DNA of 31,676 bases from Crocinitomicaceae bacterium (GTDB lineage Bacteria > Bacteroidota > Bacteroidia > Flavobacteriales_D > Sanyastnellaceae), in the NCBI GenBank assembly GCA_020848015.1, contig JADLBA010000062.1, forward strand, positions 1-31,676. Direction: 5' to 3'. The position numbers and the translations under genes were made by a program. Of this stretch, positions 17,266 through 25,596 are shown one piece after another. How positions within the stretch are numbered: position 1 is the stretch's first letter; the number at the start of each line of letters is the position of its first letter. The notes under the pieces were generated by a model. It was not told the DNA's origin and made no database searches. It worked only from the letters and a program-made list of their open reading frames with translations.

Positions 17266-18015
17266 ATGTACCAAAAAACAACACTTTTCCATTTCATTTT
17301 TCTTTTATCTATTTACTCTTTCGCACAATCTGGCGTAGCGATCAATTTATCCGGCACTGATCCGGCAGCCTCTGCAATGCTCGATGTTAGCAGCACCGAT
17401 CAGGGGATGCTCATTCCGAGAATGACCGCTACCCAGAAGGCGGCCATTGCAGCACCGGTACAGGGGTTGATGATCTTCCAAACAGACGGGGACTCGGGGT
17501 TCTGGTATTACGACGGCCTATCCTGGACAAAAGCCGGTGATAATCTCGGATCACATACTGCTGCCTCCGACCTCGATATGTCGGGAAACAAAGTGACCAA
17601 TCTTGCCGCCTGCACCTCCAATGCCGATGCTGCCAATAAGGAATACGTGGACAATGCAGTGAGCGCTGGTGGCGGTGGGCCGGTGGTTCCTGATACTACC
17701 TATACTCTTTCAGGATCAAAATTGCTGACCGTTGCTTATGGAGGCACTACTTATACTGGTCCCTCAGACAAAATGTGGGCGATTGAAAGCGCGGTTTATT
17801 CTTCTTATCAATATCCTGTGCGAATTAGCTCGATCAATGGACAGGCATACAGTTATGGCTACATAGGCAATTTCTCATACTCAGGTAATGCCATCTATTG
17901 CATTGCCACACCTTTTGTCCTGCCTCCAGGCACTACTGTTATTTTCGATGTGGGAAGCGGCGCCTCACACAAAGGTCTTGTCAGCATAAGAGAGTATAAG
18001 ATTGCGGTGCAGTAA
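17266..18015 (+). CDS. Secreted protein with LDVSST-IPRM module and phage tail fibre-like segment
   Basis: The 249-residue product has a Sec signal peptide ending near SFAQ (residue 21). Residues about 22-88 (GVAINLSG...SAMLDVSSTDQGMLIPRMT...GFWYYDGLSW) are a module common at the N-terminus of Bacteroidota surface proteins, also present in the gene at 21636. Residues about 101-133 (DLDMSGNKVTNLAACTSNAD...KEYVDNAV) resemble the strand-connecting repeat of phage tail fibres. A glycine linker (134-138) leads to a C-terminal beta-rich domain (about 143-249) with features shared with the protein encoded at 21090. No T9SS sorting domain is visible. An intrinsic terminator follows at once. Function unknown; extracellular or surface location is well supported. 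Confidence 0.8.
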   Translation: MYQKTTLFHFIFLLSIYSFAQSGVAINLSGTDPAASAMLDVSSTDQGMLIPRMTATQKAAIAAPVQGLMIFQTDGDSGFWYYDGLSWTKAGDNLGSHTAASDLDMSGNKVTNLAACTSNADAANKEYVDNAVSAGGGGPVVPDTTYTLSGSKLLTVAYGGTTYTGPSDKMWAIESAVYSSYQYPVRISSINGQAYSYGYIGNFSYSGNAIYCIATPFVLPPGTTVIFDVGSGASHKGLVSIREYKIAVQ

Positions 18016-18040
18016 AAATCAACGCAGGATATAGCAAGAT

Positions 18041-18067
18041 GACCCGGATTGCCTCCGGGTCTTTTTT
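18041..18067 (+). terminator. Intrinsic terminator between the secreted-protein gene and dnaG
   Basis: A perfect 8-base-pair stem, GACCCGGA (18041-18048) with TCCGGGTC (18054-18061), a 5-base loop and six Ts (18062-18067). It ends the + strand transcript 26 bases after the stop codon of the gene at 17266. It lies just beyond the dnaG stop on the opposite strand, where only a weak T-run would follow, so it is mainly a + strand terminator. Confidence 0.92.
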
Positions 18068-18068
18068 A

Positions 18069-20015
18069 TCAATAAAGTACCGCTGAACCAAAGTATTTTG
18101 ACAGCTCCATTTTTGCCTTGTTCAGAATTATTTTTTCATGCAGCAATGCTTCTATTTTTTCTTCCTCCGCTTCGTTTTTCATAGCATTATCTATCTCACT
18201 AAGAAGCTGTAAAACCTTCCGCAATTTTAACCGGAATACGCAGTCTTTGGAGGCCTTCCTTAACAACATCTCTTCAATCTCCGGATATACTCCGTGCTTT
18301 ACCGTCCAGTTATCGCTCAAATGATACCGGTTTGCCAAAATGTTGCTCGTTTCTGTGGCAATTCCTTCATCGCTGTGGAGCGTAAATTTTTTTGTCTCAG
18401 GTATCTCTTCGCGTCCTACAAATTCAACATACTCTTTCAGGATGCGCGAGTAGATAGGATCCTGCAATTCGAGGTCATCTTGTTCAAGGCTGCCAATCAG
18501 GTACTCTGCAACAGAGATAGCGTGAAGTTCAGTCTTTCCTTCTTCTATTTGTACAGGTATATCAATGTTTTTTTCACCGTATGACAGCAGAATCCGAATA
18601 AAATCTTTTTCCTGATGATAAAATGAACCCCCCGATTCTGGCTCAGCAACAGGGATTCCGTCAGCGGGAATTTCATCGAGCAACGGAAGTTCTTCTCTTG
18701 TCATTTTTTTCAACCCCGCCGCCAGAGATTTGTTCAGCTCTGCTATCAGCACATTTTCCTGCATATTCAGCAGATGGCTGCACTCCTGTACATACACTGA
18801 GCGCTGAATACCATCAGGTATCAGTGCAATGCTATCAACAATACCGCGGATGAGCGCTGCACGCTTTACAGGATCATTGCCCGCCTCTTCGATCAGCAGC
18901 GATGTTTTGAAACGGATAAAATCCTTTGCATACTGATCAATAAATTCCTGTATCTCAGCGCTGCTGTGTTTTTTTGCAAAACTGTCAGGATCGTCTCCAT
19001 CGGGAAAAAGCACTACGCGCACATTCAATCCTTCTTTCAGGATCATATCAATACCGCGAAAACTGGCTTTGATACCCGCAGAATCACCGTCGTACAGAAT
19101 GGTAACATTCAGTGTATAGCGACGTATCTGCCGTATCTGTCCTTCAGTAAGACTGGTACCGCTCGAAGCCACCACGTTTTCTATTCCAGCCTGATGGAGT
19201 GAAATAACATCGGTGTAGCCCTCGACCAAAAAACAATTGTTGTTTTTAACAATGCTGTTTTTTGCAAGGTGCAACCCGAACAGCACATTGCTTTTATTGT
19301 ATAGCTCGCTTTCAGGGCTGTTGAAGTATTTGGCAATATCTTTTTCTGCTTTTAGCGTGCGTCCTGCAAAGGCGATAATTTTCCCCGAAACATTGTGTAT
19401 CGGAAACATGACACGTCCGCGAAAAAAATCGTAAGGCACACCATCGCGCAAGCGGGTGAGACCTGTCTTTTCAAGGTATTTCAGGTTATATCCGGCTTCA
19501 AGAGCTGCCTGCGTCATCGCATCCCAGTTATCAGGGCAATAGCCAAGCTGGAATTTTGTGATGATGTCGTCGCGAAACCCACGCTCGATAAAATAACTCA
19601 GCCCAATAGCACGTCCGTCTTCTGTCTCATGTAATTGTTGCTGAAAATAGCGATGGGCAAAATCAGAAACCAGCGACAAATTTTCACGCTCACTCCTTTC
19701 CTGCATCTGCTCTTCGGTGGGCTTGTCTTCGTCTATTTCTATATTGTATTTTGCAGCAAGCCATCGCAGCGCTTCAGGATACGACATCTTTTCGTGCTCC
19801 ATAAGGAAACTCACGACATTGCCACCTTTCCCACTGCTAAAATCTTTGTAGATACCCTTTGATGGAATCACAAAAAAACTTGGAGTCTTTTCATTACTCC
19901 ATGGGGAAAGCCCTTTATAGGAAGATCCGCTTTTTTTCAGGTGCACAAATTCACCGATTATATCCTCAATAATGGCGGCATCAAATATGCTCGAAATGGT
20001 GTCTTGTGATATCAC
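18069..20015 (-). CDS. dnaG: DNA primase DnaG (degenerate zinc finger)
   Basis: DnaG makes RNA primers at the replication fork. The 648-residue protein has the N-terminal CHC2-type domain (about 1-95), the TOPRIM catalytic core with Glu265 in VEGYTDV and Asp309-Gly-Asp311 in DGDSAG, and a C-terminal region that should bind DnaB helicase. The four zinc ligands normally seen as CPFH and CFGC are replaced by Ser37, Ser40, Asp58 and Ser61 (GLSPWSNEKTPSF and YKDFSSGKGG). The surrounding fold residues are kept, so this is a lineage feature rather than decay; similar primases occur in other Bacteroidota as far as I recall. A TATATTTG promoter box lies 20 bases upstream. It is downstream of rsmA on the same strand with a 106-base gap. 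Confidence 0.96.
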   Translation of the reverse strand: MISQDTISSIFDAAIIEDIIGEFVHLKKSGSSYKGLSPWSNEKTPSFFVIPSKGIYKDFSSGKGGNVVSFLMEHEKMSYPEALRWLAAKYNIEIDEDKPTEEQMQERSERENLSLVSDFAHRYFQQQLHETEDGRAIGLSYFIERGFRDDIITKFQLGYCPDNWDAMTQAALEAGYNLKYLEKTGLTRLRDGVPYDFFRGRVMFPIHNVSGKIIAFAGRTLKAEKDIAKYFNSPESELYNKSNVLFGLHLAKNSIVKNNNCFLVEGYTDVISLHQAGIENVVASSGTSLTEGQIRQIRRYTLNVTILYDGDSAGIKASFRGIDMILKEGLNVRVVLFPDGDDPDSFAKKHSSAEIQEFIDQYAKDFIRFKTSLLIEEAGNDPVKRAALIRGIVDSIALIPDGIQRSVYVQECSHLLNMQENVLIAELNKSLAAGLKKMTREELPLLDEIPADGIPVAEPESGGSFYHQEKDFIRILLSYGEKNIDIPVQIEEGKTELHAISVAEYLIGSLEQDDLELQDPIYSRILKEYVEFVGREEIPETKKFTLHSDEGIATETSNILANRYHLSDNWTVKHGVYPEIEEMLLRKASKDCVFRLKLRKVLQLLSEIDNAMKNEAEEEKIEALLHEKIILNKAKMELSKYFGSAVLY

Positions 20016-20034
20016 GGAAAAAAGATGGGAACGA

Positions 20035-20042
20035 CAAATATA
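20035..20042 (-). promoter_or_regulatory. Candidate dnaG promoter -7 box
   Basis: On the - strand this reads TATATTTG, a perfect TAnnTTTG. A TTTC lies 16 bases upstream as a weak -33 element. Transcription would begin about 14 bases before the dnaG ATG. This suggests dnaG has its own promoter rather than depending on rsmA. Confidence 0.5.
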
Positions 20043-20121
20043 ACACCCTGTAATAGATGAAATTCATGGCTTTTCATGGTTTCAATCATTATTCCAAATT
20101 CGTTGAACCGCTCGCTGCCTT

Positions 20122-20976
20122 TCAGGCCGAAGCACTGTTGCCCGCCGCCTCTTCATAGCGCTTTGTAAGAGCCACAAAATCGAGGGAGCTCAATTGTTCG
20201 GGACGCTTTTCAAACAGGGGTTCCGAAAGATCCACCCGCCCTGTATGAAATCCCTTCAGCGAGTTTCGCATGGTTTTTCTCCGTTGGTTGAAGGCAGTCT
20301 TAACCAACTGACGAAATAATTTTTCATCACAGCCCAGTGACGTGTCTGTTTTGCGCACCAACCGGATAACACCACTCTTTATCTTGGGAGGAGGAATAAA
20401 TTCTTTTTCATCCACTGTAAAAAGATATTCCACATGATAATAGGCCTGTATGAAGATAGAAAGGATCCCGTAGTCGCGATTACCCGGACCACTCGCAATG
20501 CGCACCGCTACTTCTTTCTGAAACATACCTACTACTTCGGGCACACGGTCTTTATAATCGAGTATGCGGAAAAGTATTTGCGAAGAAATATTATATGGGA
20601 AATTGCCAATGATAGCCACCTGACCGCTGAACAGTTTATCTAACGGAAGTTGTAAAAAATCTGTCTCTATAATTCTCCCTTTAAGTTCCGGAAAATGAAA
20701 ATTCAGATAGGCGATTGATTCATGGTCTATTTCCGACACAAATAATTTTTTTCCCGCGAGATGAAGCAGATGGCGGGTGAGGGCACCGGTTCCTGCACCA
20801 ATCTCCAGAACCGTTTCGTATTGATCATCGCAGATCAGGCTTTGCGCAATTTCAGTACAGATACCGTCATTGCTCAGAAAATGCTGGCCAAGATGTTTCT
20901 TAGGTTTTACATACACAGAGCAAATCAACGGTAAATTTTTATTATGTAGCAGAAATGACCGATGAAACTTTGCCAT
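20122..20976 (-). CDS. rsmA: 16S rRNA (adenine1518-N6/adenine1519-N6)-dimethyltransferase RsmA/KsgA
   Basis: RsmA dimethylates two adjacent adenines in helix 45 of 16S rRNA late in 30S assembly. The product has KKHLGQHFLSN at its N-terminus, the SAM-binding motif VLEIGAGTGALT, the acidic ribose-binding segment VSEID, the catalytic NFPYNISS (family motif N-[LIF]-P-Y) and the C-terminal FNQRRKTMRNSL. The ATG at 20976 gives 284 residues, but its first 20 residues are unlike the family. A GTG at 20914-20916 would begin M-Y-V-K-P-K-K-H-L-G-Q, matching other Bacteroidota proteins well, so the true start may be there. It is divergent from the secreted-protein gene at 21090. Confidence 0.95.
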   Translation of the reverse strand: MAKFHRSFLLHNKNLPLICSVYVKPKKHLGQHFLSNDGICTEIAQSLICDDQYETVLEIGAGTGALTRHLLHLAGKKLFVSEIDHESIAYLNFHFPELKGRIIETDFLQLPLDKLFSGQVAIIGNFPYNISSQILFRILDYKDRVPEVVGMFQKEVAVRIASGPGNRDYGILSIFIQAYYHVEYLFTVDEKEFIPPPKIKSGVIRLVRKTDTSLGCDEKLFRQLVKTAFNQRRKTMRNSLKGFHTGRVDLSEPLFEKRPEQLSSLDFVALTKRYEEAAGNSASA

Positions 20977-21089
20977 ACGGGTTCATTGATTGGGGCTGCC
21001 TGTTTTAAAGAAAAATTGTTCGTGTGAAAAGGATGCAGTAAATTAGACACCTTGTTGTCACACTTTATGGCCGACAAAATAATTAACCA

Positions 21090-21578
21090 ATGAAAATAAA
21101 TCTTTTTCTCTCAATTCTTTTAACCAGTGCAACAGTTGTTGGCTATGCTCAATCCGGCGGAACGCTTAAATTCAAGCAGGCCAAGTTGATTACCAATTCG
21201 ATAGAAACAGTTCCTGCCAACCATGTATGGAAAATCACCGCCGTATATGGCACGGTAGAGGGATGTCATCTAATTGGTGCCTGTTACACGGCTCTTTCAC
21301 CACTATCTTACGCTTTTGCGAAATACACAGGTTTTCAGGTCGAGGGGACAGAAATCCTTTCGAGTAGAATTTATGTCAAAGGAAATTTTTTCTCTAACAA
21401 TACCTGCACTAACGATCCCCGCTCATGGACTACTGGGAACCCGCCACTGTGCTCCACTATGGCCACTGATCTCTCCGCTAATCCAAATATTCTACCCTTC
21501 TGGCTCGGTGAGGGAAAAACACTCAAAGCAAGTGCCGCTGGTATTTTTCTCTCAGTTATCGAGTTTGAAATTGAATAA
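21090..21578 (+). CDS. Small secreted protein of unknown function
   Basis: The 162-residue product has a clear Sec signal peptide (MKINLFLSILLTSATVVGYAQ, cleavage near 21). The mature part (about 25-162) reads as a beta-rich domain with VPANHVWKITAVYG near its start and LPFWLGEGKTLKASAAGIFLSVIEFEI at its end. These match the pattern KMWAIESAVYSS and PFVLPPGTTVIFDVGS...GLVSIREYKI at the C-terminus of the protein encoded at 17266, so I infer the two share a domain. Four cysteines are probably disulfide-bonded outside the cytoplasm. The next gene follows 57 bases downstream on the same strand. No function recognised. Confidence 0.75.
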   Translation: MKINLFLSILLTSATVVGYAQSGGTLKFKQAKLITNSIETVPANHVWKITAVYGTVEGCHLIGACYTALSPLSYAFAKYTGFQVEGTEILSSRIYVKGNFFSNNTCTNDPRSWTTGNPPLCSTMATDLSANPNILPFWLGEGKTLKASAAGIFLSVIEFEIE

Positions 21579-21635
21579 TCGAAATAATTATCATAAATGA
21601 AATCCATAACATTATATACCTGCTAATTCTATTAT

Positions 21636-23471
21636 ATGAAAAATATCTTACTTTTTATTACCATACTCACAGCTTCGTTGTTAAGTTATTCGCAGGTAGG
21701 GATAAATGCCAACGGGTCTTCTCCCAACTCATCTGCGGGTCTTGATGTTGACTTTACCAACAGGGGCATACTCATGCCGAGAATGACTACCGTGCAGCGC
21801 GATGCAATTCAGAATCCCGCTCTTTCCCTGTTGATATACAACACCACATCCAATTGTTATGAATCATACAACGGCATTTTGTGGCAATCTGTTTTTTGTC
21901 TTTGTACCGCTGCTCCCGATACTCCCGGTATAATAATCGGCAGCGCTACTTCCTGCGAAGCGGCTACGAATATTTCCTATTCGATCGTTGGTGTAAGCGG
22001 GGCTACTTCCTATACGTGGTATGTTCCTGCAGGTGCCAGTATTTCTGCAGGGCAGGGAGGAACATCGATCCTTGTCAACTTTGGTAATACATCAGGCAAT
22101 ATACAAGTCGTTGCAAACAATAGTTGTGGTATCAGCAGCCCCAGTAGTTTATCGGTGACTTTGAGCGGTGCCCCCAATACACCAGGTTCTATAACAGGAA
22201 ACACTACTCCCTGTACAGGTGCGTTGGGTGTTCCTTATTCAGTAACCCCTGTTCCAGGAGCTACCTCATATTCTTGGTCTGTGCCTTCTGGTGCAACCAT
22301 TACCTCAGGTCAGGGAACCTCCTCTATTGCGGTTGATTTCGGAAGCATCTCGGGCAGTGTTTCTGTCACTGCCGAAAACAGTTGCGGAACCAGCCTATCC
22401 AGCAATGCATCTGTTACATTGGGCACTATTCCGTCCATACCAGGAGCCATTTCAGGTAATGCTACTCCATGCGCCAATTCGTCGGGAAATGTTTACACGA
22501 TCAGCCCTGTGGCGGGCGCAACTTTCTATACTTGGACAGTGCCAGCAGGTGCTACAGTGACTTCTCCTCAGGGTAATACAAGTGCTACGGTAACTTTTGG
22601 TTCCGTCTCAGGATTGGTGCAGGTAACGGCAGACAATACCTGCGGATCGAGTAATGCAAGCGGTTTGTCTGTGACACTTGGTGGCGGTGTTACGGGAACA
22701 CAAACGTTCAGCTACACGGGAAGCATCACATCGTTCACAGTTCCGTCGTGTGTATCTTCTGTTACTATAGAAGCCTGGGGTGCTGAAGGGGGAAGAGGAA
22801 AGGAATCTGGTACCAGCTCATATTCCAGTGGTACCCCAGGAAAAGGTGCGCGAATGAAGGGAACAGTTACTGTTACCCCGGGTGAAACGCTGAAAGTATT
22901 GGTAGGTCAGAAAGGAGGAGAAAAGTTAGATCAGCTACAGCTTGGTGGGGGCGGTGGCGGCGGGTCTTTCGTGACCCGCAATGATAATACTCCGTTAGTA
23001 ATTGCCGGCGGAGGAGGGGGTTCAGGGCGTTATGACGGGAATAATGGTACTGACGGAACTACGAACACTTCCGGAACAAATGGAAATGGCCTTGGTGGAT
23101 CCGGTGGATCCGGCGGAAGTGGTGGCACAATGCACAGTTGTAGTTATTCAGGCGGTGGTGGTGCAGGTCTCACGGGTGCCGGACAAAATCACGGTGGAAC
23201 CAATGCACAGCCATTCATCAGTGGCGGCGCTGGAGCATCAGCGAGTACTGAATGGATCAACGGTAATGTCGGCGGATTTGGTGGTGGTGCCGGTACAGGG
23301 CCTCATGGTGGCGGTGGCGGCGGTGGATATTCGGGCGGAGGCGGCGGCGGCGACACCAACTGTGGCGGCAATGGCGGTGGCGGCGGCGGTGGTTCCTATA
23401 ATGGCGGAACCAACCAGTCCAACTCTTCCGGCGTTCAATCTGGAAATGGGCAAGTAATCATTAATTGGTGA
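21636..23471 (+). CDS. Secreted multidomain protein: IPRM module, three PKD-like repeats, ALK-like glycine-rich domain
   Basis: The 611-residue product has a signal peptide ending near SYSQ (residue 20). Residues 21-86 repeat the module seen at 17266 (VGINANGSSP...AGLDVDFTNRGILMPRMTTVQRDAI). Three PKD-like beta-sandwich repeats of about 85 residues follow (94-177, 179-263, 265-349), each with a TPG/IPG start, YTW or YSW core, VPAG or VPSG turn and a CG pair. Residues about 355-611 form a glycine-rich domain that starts with SFTVPSCVSSVTIEAWGAEGG, contains VLVGQKGG and LVIAGGGGGSG, and ends GNGQVIINW, the pattern of the ALK/LTK-type glycine-rich family. No T9SS sorting domain is visible. A strong terminator follows. 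A surface or matrix role is inferred. Confidence 0.82.
   Translation: MKNILLFITILTASLLSYSQVGINANGSSPNSSAGLDVDFTNRGILMPRMTTVQRDAIQNPALSLLIYNTTSNCYESYNGILWQSVFCLCTAAPDTPGIIIGSATSCEAATNISYSIVGVSGATSYTWYVPAGASISAGQGGTSILVNFGNTSGNIQVVANNSCGISSPSSLSVTLSGAPNTPGSITGNTTPCTGALGVPYSVTPVPGATSYSWSVPSGATITSGQGTSSIAVDFGSISGSVSVTAENSCGTSLSSNASVTLGTIPSIPGAISGNATPCANSSGNVYTISPVAGATFYTWTVPAGATVTSPQGNTSATVTFGSVSGLVQVTADNTCGSSNASGLSVTLGGGVTGTQTFSYTGSITSFTVPSCVSSVTIEAWGAEGGRGKESGTSSYSSGTPGKGARMKGTVTVTPGETLKVLVGQKGGEKLDQLQLGGGGGGGSFVTRNDNTPLVIAGGGGGSGRYDGNNGTDGTTNTSGTNGNGLGGSGGSGGSGGTMHSCSYSGGGGAGLTGAGQNHGGTNAQPFISGGAGASASTEWINGNVGGFGGGAGTGPHGGGGGGGYSGGGGGGDTNCGGNGGGGGGGSYNGGTNQSNSSGVQSGNGQVIINW
21915..22682 (+). 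repeat. Three tandem PKD-like protein repeats within the gene at 21636
   Basis: Unit boundaries are about 21915-22166, 22170-22424 and 22428-22682, each near 250 bases. At protein level all three share the order PG-x-I-x-G-(T/S)-x-x-C, GAT-(S/F)-Y-(T/S)-W, VP-(A/S)-GA and NSCG/NTCG. DNA identity is only moderate, so the duplications are old or the units diversified. Confidence 0.75.
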
Positions 23472-23491
23472 AATTTTTTTCAGCGGCCTAA

Positions 23492-23530
23492 AGGAACCTT
23501 ACTCAATCAGTGTAAGGTTCCTGTTTTTTT
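23492..23530 (+). terminator. Intrinsic terminator after the glycine-rich protein gene
   Basis: An 11-base-pair perfect stem, AGGAACCTTAC (23492-23502) with GTAAGGTTCCT (23512-23522), a 9-base loop, then G and seven Ts (23524-23530). It lies 20 bases after the stop codon at 23471 and separates the + strand genes from queG on the opposite strand. Confidence 0.93.
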
Positions 23531-23602
23531 CGATAATATTATATCAGTGAAGATTATAGATTCATGTGAATGACCAGTGCGGTCAATAATATTTTGATTT
23601 AA

Positions 23603-24529
23603 TCAACTGCGCAGAAACGAAATATTTCGTTTCAACCCATCGTACCCCGTTCGTTTTACCGGACTTTTTTTAAATACTCTTTTAAAAATATCTTCAGTGA
23701 TCTCTTCATAATCGGAAGCCGTCATTTTCAGTAGTTCTTCCGAAGGGTCGAAACGTGCCTCATGGTGTGGTTTTGAAAAACGGTTCCAGGGGCAAACATC
23801 CTGGCATATATCGCACCCGAAAGCCCATCCCTCTAATCTCCCTTTCATTTCTGAGGGAATTGCTTTCTTCAACTCAATCGTAAAATAGGAAATGCATTTG
23901 CTCCCATCAACGACGTACGGCGCTATTATCGCATCTGTCGGACAGGCATCAATGCAGGCTGTACAAGTACCGCAGTAATCGCCGACCGGACTATCCGCAT
24001 CAAGTTCTAGATCAATGATCAGTTCTGCAAGGAAAAAAAAAGAACCACTGCCTTTGTTGATCAGGTTACTGTTTTTCCCTATCCAGCCAAGACCTGATTT
24101 TGAAGCCCAAGCCCTGTCCAGGACGGGGGCGCTGTCTGTAAAAGCTCTTCCATTCACTTCTCCGATGTTGTCTGAAATAAAATTCATCAATTCACGCAAG
24201 CGGTCTTTGAGCACGAAGTGATAATCTTCTCCCATTGCATACTTCGATATTTTTGGTGCAGAATTGTCTATTTGTTTTTTGGGAGTGTAGTAATTGTAAA
24301 GCAGTGAAACTACACTTTTTGCACCAGGGACAAGCAGCGTGGGATCGAGACGTTTGTCAAAGTGATTAGCCATATAGGCCATTTCACCGTGCATATTTTT
24401 TTTCAGCCATTGTTCTAACCGGGGAGCCTCTTCTTCGAGAAAACCTGCTTTAGATATCCCACAAAACGAAAATCCAAGTCTGCGGGCTTCTTCTTTTATT
24501 AAAAGAGCATGACTACTGCTGTAATTCAT
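23603..24529 (-). CDS. queG: Epoxyqueuosine reductase QueG
   Basis: QueG carries out the last step of queuosine synthesis, reducing epoxyqueuosine in tRNA with cobalamin and two 4Fe-4S clusters. The 308-residue product has the cobalamin-binding N-terminal domain, the catalytic Asp132 in FTDSAPVLDRAWA, WIGKNSNL, and two cluster motifs: CGTCTACIDACP (Cys186, Cys189, Cys192, Cys196) and CDICQDVCPWN (Cys239, Cys242, Cys246), with Cys212 a likely additional ligand. Length is slightly below the E. coli protein, which has an added C-terminal HEAT-like part; this short form is common. It starts 30 bases after the ruvB stop on the same strand, so the two are probably co-transcribed. Confidence 0.95.
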   Translation of the reverse strand: MNYSSSHALLIKEEARRLGFSFCGISKAGFLEEEAPRLEQWLKKNMHGEMAYMANHFDKRLDPTLLVPGAKSVVSLLYNYYTPKKQIDNSAPKISKYAMGEDYHFVLKDRLRELMNFISDNIGEVNGRAFTDSAPVLDRAWASKSGLGWIGKNSNLINKGSGSFFFLAELIIDLELDADSPVGDYCGTCTACIDACPTDAIIAPYVVDGSKCISYFTIELKKAIPSEMKGRLEGWAFGCDICQDVCPWNRFSKPHHEARFDPSEELLKMTASDYEEITEDIFKRVFKKSPVKRTGYDGLKRNISFLRS

Positions 24530-24559
24530 TTTTGGTAATACAACTTCTGTATCCTTAGG

Positions 24560-25591
24560 TTAGAACAAACTTCCCGGAGAGGCTTTTCTTATTTTACCAA
24601 GATGATGATAGGTGAGTTCTGTGAGTTGCCTTCCGCGGGGTGTACGCATCAGGAATCCTTCCTGAATCAGAAAAGGCTCATAGACCTCTTCAATAGTTCC
24701 TGCATCTTCGCTCACCGCAGTAGCAATAGTGGTAAGCCCTACAGGCCCGCCATTAAATTTGTCTAGTATGGTCAGCAGTATTTTATTGTCCATCTCATCG
24801 AGGCCTAATTTATCAACGTTCAGCGCATTCAGTGCAGTCTCAGTAATGGTGATATCAATGATGCCATCGCCTTTGATCTGCGCAAAGTCTCGTACTCTCC
24901 TCAAAAGTGCATTGGCTATACGCGGTGTGCCCCGGCTGCGGCGTGCTATTTCATAGGCGGCATCGGGTCGTATTTCAATGTTCAGAATTCCCGAACTGCG
25001 TTCCACAATATCTGTCAAGGTACGTGCATCGTAATAAGAAAGCCGGGCATTGATGCCAAACCGCGCACGAAGCGGTGAGGTTAGTAATCCTGATCGGGTG
25101 GTGGCACCTACGAGCGTAAAAGGATTGATCTTAATCTGTACCGAACGAGCATTCGGGCCGGTATCAATCATCAGGTCTATACAGTAATCTTCCATTGCAG
25201 AGTACAGATACTCTTCTACCACAGGGCTTAACCGGTGTATCTCATCAATGAAAAGTACATCGTGATTTTCAAGATTGGTCAACAACCCGGCTAGATCGGC
25301 GGGCTTGTCAAGCACAGGCCCCGAAGTGGTTTTGATGTTCACCCCCATTTCGTTGGAAATAATATAAGCCAGAGTTGTTTTACCTAATCCAGGGGGGCCA
25401 TGCAGCAGCACGTGATCGAGGGCTTCCTCTCTCTTTTTTGCCGCCTTTACAAATACTCCTAGGTTTTCAAGTACCTGTCTCTGACCGGTAAAGTCATCGA
25501 AACTGGCTGGTCGCAGCACACGGTCAATGTCTCTTTCGGAAGGCTGTTGTGATTTTTGCTCTGCTTCTTCTCTTATATTGAAGGATTCCAT
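24560..25591 (-). CDS. ruvB: Holliday junction branch migration helicase RuvB
   Basis: RuvB is the hexameric AAA+ motor that, with RuvA, drives Holliday-junction branch migration. The 343-residue protein has Walker A GPPGLGKT (65-72, Lys71), Walker B DEIH (116-119), sensor 1 GATTRSG (162-168), the arginine finger in SPLRARFG (Arg175), and the C-terminal winged helix with GPVGLTTIA and TPRGR. A TAnnTTTG box lies immediately upstream of the ATG (25597-25604), and queG follows 30 bases downstream. ruvA and ruvC are not in this window, which is common outside Proteobacteria. Confidence 0.97.
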   Translation of the reverse strand: MESFNIREEAEQKSQQPSERDIDRVLRPASFDDFTGQRQVLENLGVFVKAAKKREEALDHVLLHGPPGLGKTTLAYIISNEMGVNIKTTSGPVLDKPADLAGLLTNLENHDVLFIDEIHRLSPVVEEYLYSAMEDYCIDLMIDTGPNARSVQIKINPFTLVGATTRSGLLTSPLRARFGINARLSYYDARTLTDIVERSSGILNIEIRPDAAYEIARRSRGTPRIANALLRRVRDFAQIKGDGIIDITITETALNALNVDKLGLDEMDNKILLTILDKFNGGPVGLTTIATAVSEDAGTIEEVYEPFLIQEGFLMRTPRGRQLTELTYHHLGKIRKASPGSLF

Positions 25592-25596
25592 CAGAC

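Noticed and set aside
17266..18015. Prophage remnant suggested by the tail fibre-like segment
   Set aside because: No integrase, capsid, terminase or lysis genes nearby, and the protein has a Sec signal peptide.
23002..23457. A 151-codon Val/Ala-rich frame inside the glycine-rich gene
   Set aside because: It is a frame-shifted reading of GGN-rich codons of the real gene; low complexity leaves all frames open.
22698..23471. T9SS sorting domain at the end of the glycine-rich protein
   Set aside because: The C-terminus GNGQVIINW fits the end of the glycine-rich domain; no FNxxG- or KIxNRWG-type motif is present.
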